Positions 46,600 to 60,324 of a stretch of 64,000 bases of DNA are shown in pieces. Source of the stretch: Antedon mediterranea (taxonomy: Eukaryota; Echinodermata; Crinoidea; Comatulida; Antedonidae); contig NC_092671.1 in assembly GCF_964355755.1 (NCBI RefSeq), positions 26,162,070 through 26,226,069 on the forward strand, given 5' to 3'. The stretch's first letter is position 1. Each line of letters starts with the position of its first letter. Under the pieces are notes generated by a model. The model was not told the DNA's origin, made no database searches, and was given only the letters and a program-made list of their open reading frames with translations. Position numbers and translations under genes: made by a program.

Positions 46600-49500
46600 A
46601 ATAAAAACGAGACAGTACTCATTAGGCCTATAAAAGGATTGATATAGATCTATTGTTTCTGTTACTAATACGATTATGTAAAATATTACCATTAAATTCA
46701 TTCAATATACACTCGCCCCAATCCCTAACCCACCTCTCACACTTAAAACCGCATCACTACCGTATCAACAACAGAAATAAAAAAATCACTAATAAGAAAA
46801 CAATAATTTAAAACCATAAACAACATAGGATAACATATGTATAGTAACTAAATAATGACAATATTAATGGAGAAGGAGCAGCAAATTCAGGAAAGCAAAG
46901 ATATTTTGATAGTCAGTGTATCCATGACAACGTAACAATAATTAATTTTCTGGTGTAAAAGCAAAATCTTGATTTCTGCAGGTGTGTTGCAAGGCTTTTA
47001 GCTAAGCCTAATTAACTGTTTTTATGATTCATTTGATTAATTACTATTAGTACTTTAATTTACATACAAATATAATAATAACTAAAAAAATACCATTGTA
47101 TATATATTTTCGAAGAAAAAAACCATATATATTCATACCATCATAAAGAATATAAATATAACAATATACATTTTAAAAAGAAATCCATCTCGGCCAATTT
47201 AAGGATCAGCACTGCGTACAGCGCACAATTCAATTAATAGTGACATCAACTACAGTGTGGTAATAGCTGCACTTGTTGGAGCATTTTAAGTGACAGATGT
47301 ACACATTGGGTTATAACAAAACTTAAAAAGTAGAAGTTGTTATCATTAGTAGATGTGGTGAATTTGGTCAATACCTACATAGTGACAGCAGCAGACAGCA
47401 GTGACTGCAGACAGCAGTAGTAGCAGGTACATTATATAGTAGTAACCTATTTGCTACAGCGTAGCTATCATCAGTAGCTGCAGTAAGTGACTGACAATAT
47501 CAACATAGTGACAGCAGTTTCAGCAACTACATTACATGTTAGTAGAGTTTTATTTGCCACACCTTAAGTAGTTATTTAGCAGTATAGCTATATATAGTAC
47601 AGTTAGAGGAAAAATGGCAAAATCAGCACTGTGGTCATGTTACAAGTGTTGTCGAAAAATATAAATGATCTGATAATACTCTTAAAAGTATAAAGCCTTT
47701 TGCCATTTTTCCCTGACTGAGTATACAAAAGTGATAGTTAAGCAGCAGGATTAGCATCTACAATGTATAAGAGTAATTTGCCAATGTACGGATAAACAGT
47801 TATTTAGCAGTAGCTACAGTAAAGTGTCAGTATCTACATATAGAGACAGTAAAGTATTACAGCAGCATGTGCAGAATGGTGGCAGTAGGCCTGTAGTTGT
47901 AGTAGTAAAATTGGTTAGTGTGACAATGGTTCTAACAGTATCTGGAGGGATAACATAGTGTCATCATTAATCATTATAGGCCTACCTACAGTATTGTATT
48001 TTCAACAATGATACATACGTATTAGCACTAGCTTTAGTGGCAGTGAATGGCAGCCGATACCCTTGTTGTCGAAGTACTTTATGACTTAATTTGCTTTAAT
48101 TTGAATTTGTGTGTACAACAAATTATAATATAGAATGGTACAATCGTAAATATTATTAGACAAGACACATTACATATGACACAGACAGACATTTGTTCGA
48201 AACTTAATTAACTTATCGAATGCTTTTAATGAAAAACCCATCACATTATCAACACTAGATAAAGATCACATGACCATGCACGAGTGTGGACAACTTTCGC
48301 GTTGGGAAAACGTGTTAATTTTGAAATAATGAAGTAATAAATTATTCCTAAAGAAAACGCCCGCAGATATACTCATCATCAGTTTTTATTTGTTAATGCC
48401 TTATTAAAAGATTTATTGTTCATTGGCAGTTGACTTTCGTCTTAGAGTTGTGCAGCATCTGATCGTGGTAACTCTGGTAGTCCGTACAAGTGTAAACACA
48501 GGAACTTGATGACGTAATACGCCAGACGATGTTTTATATATACTTTCCGCAGATCAAATCGTGACTATCATCACGAATGATCAATATTGAATTATAAATA
48601 ATAGTGCAAATAAATTATCCCAAGTTTATTGTCATTATTTGAGGCAATTACTATAGTGACCAATTCTAATCACGCTTTCTTTATAGTTCTATTGACTCCC
48701 AAGAAATACAATTTAACGTTTTTATTCTAAATCAGACGATCAACAACCACTGTTGACTGACTTTTTGAGATTTGTCATGACCTCATAAATCAAAATACTA
48801 TTTACAGTTTTTTTTTTTCCAGCTGTATTCTTAGTAAAAGTCGTTTGTTTAAAATCGTAATTTCCCCAGGCAATCTGTCTTTAAATCAAGCTACGTAATT
48901 CAAATTTCTAGAATCTATTGTATTTCATGTTAACGTGTTTATTGATTGATGCAATTCTAAAATAAATGTCTAAAGTGTGATGTGCCCAAATTTTGTAGTG
49001 ATATGCCGAAATATGGTACTGATATGACATCATCATGCCCATGTTGGGCACACTACATTGTTTTTGTAACATAAAGTTTAGTAGTGTAGACAGAACTTGA
49101 CATTTACTTTTAGCCATTTTTCGAAACTTTCCCTGTACTAGCAAAACAAGTATACGTTAATTTTTAACATTAAATCACATAAATAAAATGTATACTATAC
49201 TCTATCTAAATGTAAATAAGTACAGTTTTTTGGCATGTCTCCCTCTATGTGTACATATACTGTAACTCACATAACAAAACAACTTTCCAAAAAGACAAAA
49301 AAGGGGGCGGTAGGACAATTGCACATTTTGTCAAATTTCAGTTGGTTTCATCAAAGGCTATAGTGGGAATAACATTTTGATAAATAACAGTTTTATTTTT
49401 TTAACAGATTCATTAGTATCTGTCTCCTTGGATTGGATTGGTTATTGGTTTGGCTATTCAACTAGTGGAACCGGGTTTTTTTAGAATTCTTTCCGCACAT

Positions 49501-51000
49501 AAATATTTCTTGAGTTAGAAACCAGTTGGTATTTTCCCTAATTAATTAGGGTTAAAAATATAATAATTTAAACAGGACACAAATAAATAACAAGCAAAGT
49601 GTATTTATTTTTATGTAATTGTAATTTCAGGGAAATTCCCGCAACTATTATAGAGTAAATAAATTTAATTAAATACATCTAATGATTACAGAAATAGTTT
49701 TTCAAAATCCATTACATGATGTTATAAAGAAGTATCCATCCAAGTGTTTTATTTGTGTTGATTTTACGATTGTGTAACCAATTAAAAATGTTATACGTAA
49801 AGTAGGGGTGGTCAGACATATAATCATATATTTGAATTATTTGTACACATATCAAACAAGTATAAATTAATGTAGTCGCTAAGTGACCGAATCATTGCTG
49901 GTCCCATTAGAGTACGCTAATTATACTTTAATTGGTACTTAATTGGACACATCAACGAAATTCACATAAAACATAATTATATTTTTCGAAGAACCATTTT
50001 AGTACGTTTTAGCATTCTAATTTTAAACTTAGAAAAGTGTCAAACAGTCAAGTACACTTAACATAACAATAAATCATAATTGAAATGTAGACAGTGAAAT
50101 TATAAACCACGAAACGGTAAAGATAAGAGAATATTTGTACCAGAGTAAAGAAGACGCACGCGCTGAGAGATTCGAATGCGAATACACCATTATTACGACG
50201 ACCAAACTATACGTCATGTTATTTCATTTTGCGCGTGCGAAGATATTGTAACGTTTGTCCACACAGGTTTGATGGTTTCTGGGTCCCAGGACAACGACCA
50301 ATATGACACATCGATTGGCCTGACCTAGGTTGATCGTTGGTACTCGCACATCGAAAGCTCTCTAATAATATCTTGATAACATTGTCTCAGAAGATGAATT
50401 GTTCATTAGCTCAATGTTACTGCATTAACACCTTTATGCAAATTAGTATAGGCGTAGCCTGTTTGTCTTTGTTTTTTCGACAAACATTTAGAATACAATG
50501 GTAATATAAGTGAAACTTAGGTGGAATTCCTCCAAATGAAATAATAATTTGATATTGTTTTCTACGTATAATTGCTTTTCAATTAGTTTTGTAAAACAAA
50601 ATAATATATAATAGTTTGCGAATCTTTAGATTGTTTGATTTTGTCAAGAAACTCATATGTGTCATGATAAATTTCCTCCATGATATTACCAAGTCACATT
50701 GGGGGTCGTCTGTTAGCGACAACCTCGTGTTTAAAATGGATCATATGCCAACATGGTGTCTACTTTATTCAGTTACTCATTGTTTACACAAAATAGTATT
50801 ACAAAAAGATACACCTAACTGTATCATAATATCTTCTCTAGGACATTCGGAATGATTTACAATGTCTCTTAAACAGCATGTTTAAAAAATAACATACTGA
50901 ATTAAACCTTATTTAAACTCTAATGCAAGAAAAGAAATAAATCACTCTGGATATGCTCGTTTCATCAATACTCTTTTTGGTTTCGTCAATTGAAAACACA
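46600..51000. other. Upstream of the prohormone gene, no gene seen
   Basis: AT-rich with CAGCAG/GTAGTAG-like low complexity at 47380-47560. A non-coding leader exon and promoter of the prohormone gene should lie here, but I could not locate them. Confidence 0.45.
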
Positions 51001-51002
51001 AC

Positions 51003-51600
51003 TTTTAATAATAATAATAATAATAATAATAAGATTTATATAGCGCACATATCCACAAAAATGCTCAAGGCGCTTGTGAAAAACCATGAAAAAACATATA
51101 AAAATATAAACCTTGAAACATAAATACTACTGATAATTTTGACAAAAACCGAAATAAAAGAAGACCAATCGAACCCACATCACTGCTTCCGTTTACTAGC
51201 AATTTAAGGTGCATAGACCAGCCAGTACATAACTCACAGGTGTTCTCAGTGATGTGGGTATCTAGCTAAACAAATTAAATTGAAACCCAACACAAAAAGC
51301 TAGGCCAAAAACAAGGCAAAGCAACCATCACTGAGAAAGCCTAACAAAAGGCAGTGAGAAATGTAAACAAAGGACTTAAGAACAAAATATACTGAGCCTA
51401 GCACATTGATCTAAAAAGATCAAATTTTAAGGCAAAACAAAAAACAAGTGTTAAAATCAGAATGCTCGAAAAGATGTTAGATTAACAAATCCAGAAGAAG
51501 GCAATAAAAAAAAAAGTGAACAATAAAAGGAAATTAAACACTATCCAAGGCAAGCTTATTCAGCGCCAAGCATAGCCCACTTCATGGCTTTCAAGTAAAA
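51003..51600. repeat. (TAA)n-associated interspersed repeat with GCGC box
   Basis: A TAA microsatellite is followed by GATTTATATAGCGCACATAT and CTCAAGGCGCTTGTGAAAAA, a motif found after TAA tracts in many marine invertebrate repeats. The following 500 bp is low-complexity and looks like the untranslated part of the same element. Confidence 0.5.
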
Positions 51601-52497
51601 CAACAGTATATACCCATATAAATTCTTACTACACTGATATATAAACTATCTTCATTTGAGTTTGAGGTTTAGAGGTTTGTATGTTTTTGACTGATTAACT
51701 AATTCCATAATGTCACCATACTTCTTTAAGTACAGTTTTAGAATTCATTATAATACAAATATAATTTACTTGTTTGATGCATTGTGAAAAAAAACCAATG
51801 ACGAATTATATACACAGTGCCTTGTCAAAAAACTGATCTCACTGATTGTATTGACATATTTTGAATCGATTTTCAGTAGTTTAAATCCATAAAATCAATG
51901 AATGAATTTAAAAAAAAAGTTACTCTATGGTTGCAGAAATTTATATTTTTTTCTTTTTCACTTCTTACAATTCTGTAATTACCAAAAAGGAAAACAAAAT
52001 CTCAAAAGCATTGTATAATAAGAGGTAAAGACATCTAATCTAGGAATAGTTTAAGAAGAAATATGTATTTATTGTGATTTATTATTCGTTATTACTAGGA
52101 GGATTATGGTCTGTTACCACATAGAAACTATTCTGTTTATTTTATCTTAGTTTATCTATACATATATATATATATAGGCCTAAAAAAACAAAAATCCGTA
52201 ACCGTAAAAGAAATTCACCGGAAGTGAATTCTCTCTCACACAACCGGTTTCTAGTTAAAATTAACCGCTTTTATAAGCTATATTATCAATTTTGTTGGGG
52301 TTTTTGCGGAAGTGAATACTTTTATTAAAACTACCAAAATAGTTTATTCAAAGTTTGATTTTTTTCTCTTCTATATTTTTAATCTTTTGAGGTAATAAAT
52401 TATTTTAAACAATTTCAAAGATTATCTCTAGATAGAATCATATAATTCTTGACGTATAATTATATCCGTAAACTTCTTAAATTGAATTTCTATTTTT

Positions 52498-52622
52498 AGT
52501 CGCGTTGACGCGACTCTATAGTTCACTATGTCGGTCGGTCGGTCTGTCGGTCTGTCGGTCTGTCTGTCGGTCCGGTATCACTATGCGTTTTAGCACGCGA
52601 CTTATGGCTGTTGGCCTTGTTT
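52498..52622 (+). mobile_element. GGTCGG-rich repeat element, solo 125-bp form
   Basis: A single unit from AGTCGCGTTGACGCGACT to CACGCGACTTATGGCTGTTG. It shows that the long forms contain this unit at their right end. Confidence 0.7.
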
Positions 52623-52669
52623 TTATCACATGTTAATACAAGATACATATACTAAAACCTCGAATTATT

Positions 52670-53160
52670 TTATTTATTTTATTTATTACAACCACATCCA
52701 ACAGCGAAAAATCGCCAATTATATTACAGATGCCTCTTTAGATATAAATATAGAATTAAAAGCACATTAAAATACAAAACATGAAACATACAAAATGACA
52801 AACTTAAATCGATTTAAGAACTTTAGATTTAAATTTGGACAAAGTGTAAAAAAACAATATGGATAGTCTTATCTTTAATAGAAATTGAATTGAAAAGCTT
52901 GGATAATCTTTGAATGAAACCATTTTTGACTCGACAACGGGCAAGGGAAAATAAGTCGGTGTTGCGAGAGTTTTTTGAGAGAAAAAAATTACAAAATAAT
53001 ACATTTAAAAAGGGAGTTGAAGCATTTAAAAAGAAATACCAATTCGAAAAAGCTTCTCCGAGTATGAAGCGGAGGAAGATGAATTAAAGGACCTGGTTTG
53101 TTGTGGTTAATAAAGTAAATAAATTTGGATTGGACCCGTTCGAAATATGTTACCCTTTAT
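52670..53160 (-). pseudogene. LINE ORF2 C-terminal remnant with (AATAA)n tail
   Basis: Read on the minus strand, broken frames show R-V-Q-S-K-F, L-P-P-L-x-x-R-R-S-F-F-E-L and L-F-K-C-F-N-S-L, the pattern after the reverse transcriptase in L2-like elements. Stops interrupt it. The 3' end is a TATTTTATTTATT tract at 52668-52690. Confidence 0.55.
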
Positions 53161-53747
53161 AAATTGATATTAACTTGTGTTTGTTTTGTTGTTTTACATT
53201 GTCAATAAAGTGAAACTCACATATAATTACATTGAGTACATTGCAAATCCTTCTACTGAAGATGTAAGTGTCATTATACTATGCTTGGTTATCTTTATGT
53301 GGGTTGATATGACGGCATATTCACCAAATTACATGAAAAGTGTAAATTAATCTTCTAGAGCATTCGGGTGGTTACAGTAGCTAGTAGGCCCATGAGATTA
53401 TCACATAATCATTTATATAGTGTTTGTTATTAGTGTGGTGTCGGATCATTTTCTTGTCAGGAATGATTGTTAAACTGAAGGTGTGCTACGGTATAGTATT
53501 TAGTTTATTGGTATTGCATTACTTTAACTAGGCAATAAAGTATGTTTAGAATCTAAATTTTGAGGGCAAACAAACTGGTGATTTTAAAAATATTCCATTG
53601 CAAAATTATGTTCATATTTATAAAATATACAAAGTAATTTATCTATTATCCGTCAATCTCTCCGAGATATCCAAAATAATATCGAAATTTTACGAATACA
53701 ATACAGAAACACTTCTTAACAACAAATTACATTACAAATTTTGAACA

Positions 53748-54844
53748 ACTAGATGGTACGCTCGTTTCGCTCGCGTACCATCTAGTTCGTGCCCACAGAT
53801 GATTCTCGAATACATAGTAATTTCAGCGTAAAAAAACTGGCGATTTCAAATGTACGTACGGCAGGACTATAAAACATTGTCGTTTACAGAAACAAATAAA
53901 TAGACACAATGATTTATGTAGTCAACCAAAATTAACACCTACAAACTTGTCACAAAATGAGTCCAAATTTGTTATTTGGACTCATTTAAACAAACCCAAT
54001 TTTGTATCTATTAGAGTTTAGGGTTTTGTATCTAAAATTAGAGTTGAGCGTTGAGGAAGAGGATAGGTACAAAGAGGAACATTTTTTTAATATATTCTTT
54101 ATTTATTCTTAGGCCTATATTAAATTATTCTTTATATTTCTTTATTAGCCACTCAGTAACGAAATATTTTTTTTATAGGCCTATAAATAATATACCACTA
54201 AATAGAGTAAAACATTTCCGATTTAATACTTTATTAAAACTGTCAATGTCTCATGGTCGATTGAAATAGTAAAGTACGTTTAAAGACCACTAATATGTTT
54301 ATATTTTTGTAATTATTAATTAATACAAACGTTGAGAAACAACTGACAGTAATAAAGTATTATATTAGTATGTGTTTATAATCTAAAAGTAGGGGCTACC
54401 CACACTCACAGTGATAAAGTTTATTAGTATATTTGTTTATATTATATCTAACAGTACCAACACTACCGATCAAAAGTGGTTAATACCTATTTGCAGTATT
54501 GTATAGCATTACAATACTATTTCTGTTTATTCTCCAAGGGTCTATAAATTTACCTACTTGTGTTAAACCATGGAGGTATATAGTTAAACGAAACAATTTG
54601 GAATGTTCCATTCATTGCAAATCAATACATTTGTATAAACGTATATTAAATCTATCAAAATAGTATTTTTTAAAGAAAATCGGCCTGTCTTCAACATTAT
54701 GATGCTGTACTCGAGCTGTTCAACCTGGTTTCAGCCATTAAAAACAGTTATCGTAGGAGGAGATAGGAACATTTGAAATCGCCAGTTTTTTTACGCTGAA
54801 ATTACTGTGTATTCGAGAACCATCTGTGGACACGACCATCTAGT
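53748..54844. mobile_element. DNA element of about 1.1 kb with long inverted ends
   Basis: Left: ACTAGATGGT, a nested palindrome (TACGCTCGTTTCGCTCGCGTA), then TCGTGCCCACAGATGATTCT. Right, reversed: ACTAGATGGTCGTGTCCACA, GATGGTTCTCGAATACACAG, TAATTTCAGCGTAAAAAAAC. Arms match for about 70 bp. No transposase seen; the only ORF inside (72 aa) is not supported. Confidence 0.65.
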
Positions 54845-54849
54845 ATCCA

Positions 54850-54945
54850 TACATTTACGTAAGGGAAAAATTCGGTAAATCGCGCGTTATTTCTAGAATG
54901 TTTACTTGATGGTATATAAAGTTTTTGCCCTTACGTAAATTTATA
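54850..54945. mobile_element. Small MITE, about 95 bp
   Basis: Inverted ends ATTTACGTAAGGG and CCCTTACGTAAAT about 65 bp apart, directly next to the 53748-54844 element. Confidence 0.55.
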
Positions 54946-55101
54946 TATAGATATAATATATACTGAATTATAGATGAGGGCGTATCAATTTGATCTCTGG
55001 TGCGCGTGCGTACAACTGAGGACTAGTTGTGTTCCAACCGTACCACGCCGAGAATGTTAAAGGGTCGTTATCCGATCGAGTTAAAGAACAATACCATGAA
55101 A

Positions 55102-55174
55102 GCCCCAGAGTGGTCTAATGGTTAGGGCAACTGCATATCAAGCAGACGGTCCGAGTTCGAGTCTCGGTTGGGGC
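55102..55174 (+). tRNA. tRNA-like sequence with AUC anticodon, repeat copy 2
   Basis: Same as copy 1 but with a two-base insertion after the acceptor strand (CCCAGAGTGG) and other changes in the D and anticodon arms, so the fold is damaged. The wider repeat spans about 55033-55256. Confidence 0.45.
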
Positions 55175-55524
55175 GACTTTTTCTCATTCTCCCAGATTTC
55201 CTCATCTTTATCGTTTCAAAAATTAATTAAATAATTTTCAGTGTATCACCGGGCGGTTTGGAATTTATTTCTATGCCTGTTGTATTTATAGATATAGATT
55301 GATATAAATTTCTCAATTAAATTAAAATATTAACATTGTTACTTTATAAAATTGTTTATTCGGGCTATTTTTTTTTTTTTTGTAACTTATACTTTCCCCA
55401 AGTCATTCAGGAGCATTTCACCAACACACAATGATTGTCATTGTCTATAGTGTATTTCGTGTCACTTATGAAATATAGAAATGCTCAGCACCCGATTCTC
55501 GGTACGGTATCTTGAATTCTCCAT

Positions 55525-55625
55525 TGGTATTGGTTCGTGCACGTTGGTATTGGTTCGTGTAAGTTAGTATTGGTTCGTGCACTTTTGTTTAATTCGTAAA
55601 CTTTGATATTGGTTTGTAAACTTAA
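55525..55625. repeat. Short tandem repeat (about 20-bp unit)
   Basis: Diverging copies of GTATTGGTTCGTGCACGTTG. Confidence 0.6.
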
Positions 55626-56772
55626 TTATGTTAAGTAATACATTTACTCTGATTAATAATATCTAGAATTTGTTTAATTACACTAGCATGCAACATTTTT
55701 AGAAATGAACCGGCAATACTGTAAGTAATTACTTAAATAAATATATTTGTCTTATACCGTAGCCCACGAGATTTTAAAATATGAAAGACGCATTTCTAAG
55801 AACTACCAACTGAAAGTCAATAACTTCTATTAGAGCAAGAGCTTACATCAACTTTTAGTTTCATAGGTTAAATATGGACTAAAGTATTCCACGTGTAGGT
55901 CTAAATTATGGGAGCTTTTTTTCTTCTGGGCCATTCGGTCATTTTTTCATTCATATCATGAAAATATTTCACAGACAATCTTTTTTTAACTTTTATATTT
56001 TTTTTTAAATACATCTCAGTATGGTACTGAGAAAACCGTTTGTCATCAAATCAATCAGTCCAACCAATTATTGACTGAAATGATATCCTGAGATTTATCG
56101 GAGGAAACTACTGTAGTCGGTCGGTTGGCTGACTGTGGATTAAAAACAGATAAATGATTGCCATGTATTATGGAAACAACCGCTCTTTCTGTCATTGACA
56201 AATTACGCAACTTGCACGGATAACACCTTCTGACGTACTATGTTTGCTGAAATTTCACGTTTGGTTACACGGTTGAGTTAAAAATAGAATGAGATCAACC
56301 ATGTCTTCAACGCAACCAATACATAACGAATGATGAGTGAATTAAAGTAACCTCAGAAATAATTAATGAGTTATTTATATATATATATATATTCTAATAC
56401 AAATAGTGCAAACAGATATTTGTTTGCTATGTTTTCGTCCGGTATATCTGGAAAATCGGATTTAAAAATGTATTCATACTGACTGATATAAGGACATTAT
56501 TAATTAATTATTCATTTTTGTCTATACCAGACATGATGTGTTGCCTTCGTTCCACTGACATATCTGGTCCATAATTCTGCACCAAGATTTACTCTTTGAA
56601 ACTAACTTCTACTCAACCAACTTTCGATTCATTTAAAATCTATTAATTAAAAAAAACTTACCTGCACAGATAAATTCACGATAAAATGTACCTTTATATG
56701 TGCTGTTCCGCCGTACCACGCCGAGAATGTTAAAGAGTTGCTATCCAATCGAGTTCGAACAATACCATGAAA

Positions 56773-56843
56773 GCCCCAGTGGTCTAATGGTTAGGACATC
56801 TGCATATCAAGCAGGAGGTCCGAGTTCGAGTCTCGGTTGGGGC
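56773..56843 (+). tRNA. tRNA-like sequence with AUC anticodon, repeat copy 3
   Basis: Intact cloverleaf like copy 1, loop ATATCAA, in a repeat spanning about 56705-56926. The last acceptor base is C, restoring the G1-C72 pair. Confidence 0.55.
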
Positions 56844-56951
56844 GACTTTTTCTCATTTTCACAGATTTCCTCATCTTTATCGTTTCAAATTAATTAATTA
56901 AATTTCAGTATATCACCGGGCGGTTTAGAATTAATGTTCTTTGTCTGATTT

Positions 56952-56993
<42 letters not shown>

Positions 56994-57162
56994 CAATGAA
57001 GTTGCGTAGCACTGTGTGTGTGTGTGTATTTACAGTATGATTTATATAATGATTTATATATAATTTACACAAACAGTGCTCATATTCGGAACATGATCTC
57101 ATAATCGCGTCGAGCATAGCTCATTGGCGAAAGTTCCGTATTTTTTAGTTGTATGAAAAAAT

Positions 57163-57233
57163 GTCTCTGGCGGGATTCGAACCTGCAACCTCTCGCTTAC
57201 AGGGCGAGTATCATACCACTAGACCACAGAGCC
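57163..57233 (-). tRNA. tRNA-Thr(UGU)-like sequence
   Basis: Reads GGCTCTGTGGTCTAGTGGTA on the minus strand, with anticodon stem CTCGC/GCGAG, loop CCTGTAA (anticodon TGT) and T arm GCAGG-TTCGAAT-CCCGC, an imperfect pairing. One acceptor mismatch and C in place of the universal U33 argue for a pseudogene or SINE head. The body also resembles tRNA-Pro. Confidence 0.5.
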
Positions 57234-57447
57234 ATGTATGGTATTATCACAGATTTTCACCCACCAGATACATTCTCTCATACAACAAACGCCCTCACAA
57301 TCAGTGGAGGCTTATATATATATATAAATCCAAAGGCAAATTACTGAAAAAAATGACAATGCTGTGGATCTCAATGGAGATACAAAAATAAAAAGCGAAA
57401 AGCTAAATCAAAACGATAAAGTAAACAGCCAGAAAAGTTAGCAGAGC

Positions 57448-57474
57448 TTTCGGGCAACACTAGCCCTTCATCAG
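57448..57474 (-). ncRNA. Hammerhead-ribozyme-like core
   Basis: The minus strand reads CTGATGA, an A, GGGC-TAGTGTT-GCCC, then GAAA. The two conserved hammerhead core boxes flank a 4-bp stem II, but there is one extra or mismatched A. Stems I and III with a cleavage triplet are not convincing. Penelope-like elements are known to carry hammerheads, so this may be a decayed remnant. Confidence 0.3.
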
Positions 57475-57536
57475 TGCAAGTGATATATATATTTATTTTC
57501 GGAAATAAAAATAGTATTATTGTTATTAAATAGTGG

Positions 57537-57775
57537 AGCTGTAGCTTGGTGGTCAATGTGCTTGCCTCCCAATCCCCATGTCCAGGGTCAATCCTGACCT
57601 AGTGCCAAGGTTGTATCTCATGACTCTTTCAATTCCACTCCATACTTCGTCGATGAAGTGTAAATGGGGTCTTAGTCTATAAGTAAGTCTGGACTCGCTG
57701 TCGAATGTGTATGAAATAATAATATCTGTGTTGTATGAATATAAGTAGTGTGTCGTTTTTACGGCCCGCAAGTAA
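57537..57775 (+). repeat. tRNA-derived SINE
   Basis: The head GTAGCTTGGTGGTCAATGTG, CTTGCCTCCCAATCC and AGGGTCAATCC has the order of a tRNA A box, anticodon arm and B box. An unrelated body follows, ending near GTGTCGTTTTTACGG. Such heads are common in marine invertebrate SINEs. Confidence 0.5.
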
Positions 57776-58770
57776 GCATTGAAAATGCTTACTGGACTTA
57801 TTAAATCTCAACCCTAATCATTAAATGTACGTTCGGTTGTATCTTAAGATTCCAGGCTAGTGATCTGGATTGGTTCTACTTTTAAATAATGACTAACTAG
57901 CGTGGAGACTCAATTAGCGAGAGAAATATAGAATACTCATGCAATATAATGTTTAACTGAAGAAGCATCAGCCGAGATTAAAATACTTTAAATATCTAAT
58001 AGGTATAATTAACATTTGGTTATTTGATACGTACACTTCGGTTTTAAGGCAAATATTAACTGTCGACTTAAATATACAGGCTTGCCAGAGAGTGAAAAAG
58101 TCGCTCCAACGAAGACTAGTTTTGCGTACAGTGGAGTCTGGGCCAAACGCTAAGTGAATTGGAGCGGCAAACATTATAGTGCTAGCATTTTAAATGGCAT
58201 AGCTTGCCGCACCTACCATTGATTATGTGAGGATAGGATTTGGATAAAAGGTTTACAGTAAATCAATCTCATGGAAATTCAACTTATTAGTACATTTTTA
58301 TTATTACTGTATTATTGTTGTTGTGTCGTTGGTTGTGTGATTACACATAATGTTGGCAATTTTCTTTCTTTTTAACGTAGCCTATTTTTCCCCAGAATAT
58401 AGATTTGTCCTCAAAAACGTCTGTTACTGATTCATCTTAAATTACTAATCAAATATATTCTTCTTTTATTGCACTTTATAATGTCATCGACATTGTTATC
58501 TGTTGTGGATATCATATATGTTTTTTCGTACTACGAACTCAAAAGTGTGTTACTTAGGCCTACATTTGGAACGGCTCATAATAATGTGTAATGATCAATG
58601 TGAAACACGTGACCATAGATATTCACATATGAATTTGAGCTAACAATGGATAATCTAAACTATTCTAAACTAGAGGAGATTTATACAATAGAGGGCGATA
58701 TGTATAAACCTCGTGGATGAAAACTATGTTGTTATCATTGTATCTTTATATTAAACTACTATCAGAAAAA

Positions 58771-59106
58771 AATATGTGGTGGTTTTAAAGAATCTATTAA
58801 TTCAATCTATAAAATAGTATTCCTCGATCTAAACTTAGTCAATAGTTTACTATAGGCGTTTGAGTCTGAAAGTCGTTTATAATACAGTACCTACTAATTA
58901 AACTACATATCAGTATCAATTTCCATACGTTTACAACAATTATATGTGGTGGTTTTAAAGAATCTATTAATTCAATCTATAAAAGAGCTTTCCTCGATCT
59001 AAACTTAGTCAATAGTTCACTATAGGCGTTTGAGTCTGAAAGTCGTTTATAATACAGTACCTACTAATTAAACTACATATCAGTATCAATTTCCATACGT
59101 TTACAA
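58771..59106. repeat. Tandem duplication, about 173-bp unit
   Basis: TATGTGGTGGTTTTAAAGAA through CAATTTCCATACGTTTACAA is present twice with very few differences. Confidence 0.8.
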
Positions 59107-60324
59107 TGTATTTCATTTAATGTATAATCACTTTTTAATATACTGTACTTTCGATGCTGTTTTGTCTACTTTATACAGTACCGGTATATCTATATATACA
59201 TTTTTTTCTCTCAAAAATATAATAATAAAGGCATCGTTGCTATTAATCTTAGACGATTGCCTTCATAATCGTTCAATTAAGACTAGATTACATTAAACAT
59301 AATAATTCAATGTTTACTTTTCTTGAGTTTATGTTCAGGATAAGTCATTAAGTACATCCACAAATATCAAACAAGATTAATACAAATAAAATTAACAATT
59401 ATTTTCTGTTCGTCTTTCGTGATTGTGCTAACATTCTTTTTTTCCCTTCTTGAGGTTCTTTATATTACGTACTTATTAGTATTAGAATATGGAGTAAATA
59501 AATATTGGATTGAAGTAACAAATGATATAAACTATATACAATAGTACCGAGCGTTGTTGCTTATTGTAACAAGAATAAACGCGAATATAATTATAACGAA
59601 ATTGCACTCTTGATGAATAATGACCTACTACTACCGAGGTTTGTTATTAATTATTTACTTTTCAATAATACATGTATTAATTACTACTACACTCGTTGAT
59701 ACAAAGTTTACTATGTGTGTAATTCTGAAAAGAACTGTTGTTGTTTCTCTCTCGATCATAAACTCATCATAACATAAATCATTTATCTTCCAATGAATCA
59801 CTGGTTTATTTTTAAATCTTTTTGATTGTGATTATTTTGCTATCACATTGTATTCTTAAAAAAGAGATCGTAGTAAAAAATGCATAATGGCCAACATTTT
59901 ATCTTAAGTGTGTATGTGTGTACAGGTATATATATTCAGCGAAAAATCTTAAGGCTTTTAAAGCAAACGTGCTAAATTTCCATTCGTGATATAAGAAGAA
60001 ACATCCTATGAATGAATGTATAGGCTATACTAATTAATATATTACTAATTCAGGAATATTGTTAATACTGTAAATTTACCCTACAACCTGGGATGACTGT
60101 TTACCGGACGTGGATAATTCCTTCAAAATCCTAATTATTAATTATAAAAGGAATGAAAAGAAAATCTGTATTTTGAAATAAATCCACATAATTAGTGAAT
60201 TTTCTCTTTTTTTAGTAACGTTTTTAAAAATGTTTCTCACAAAAGATACAATTCTCTTCATTTAACGATTGAATAACAATTCATATTTGTTTTATAACAC
60301 ACCTATTTTATTTAATTATACTAC

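Noticed and set aside
57149-57391. ORF with S-L-A-G-F-E-P-A-T-S-R
   Set aside because: This is the well-known translation of a reversed tRNA sequence, here the tRNA-Thr-like copy.
58430-58495. Acidic phase-1 segment ending in a stop, as terminal exon of gene C
   Set aside because: The acceptor lacks a pyrimidine tract and there is no independent link to the 60325 exon.
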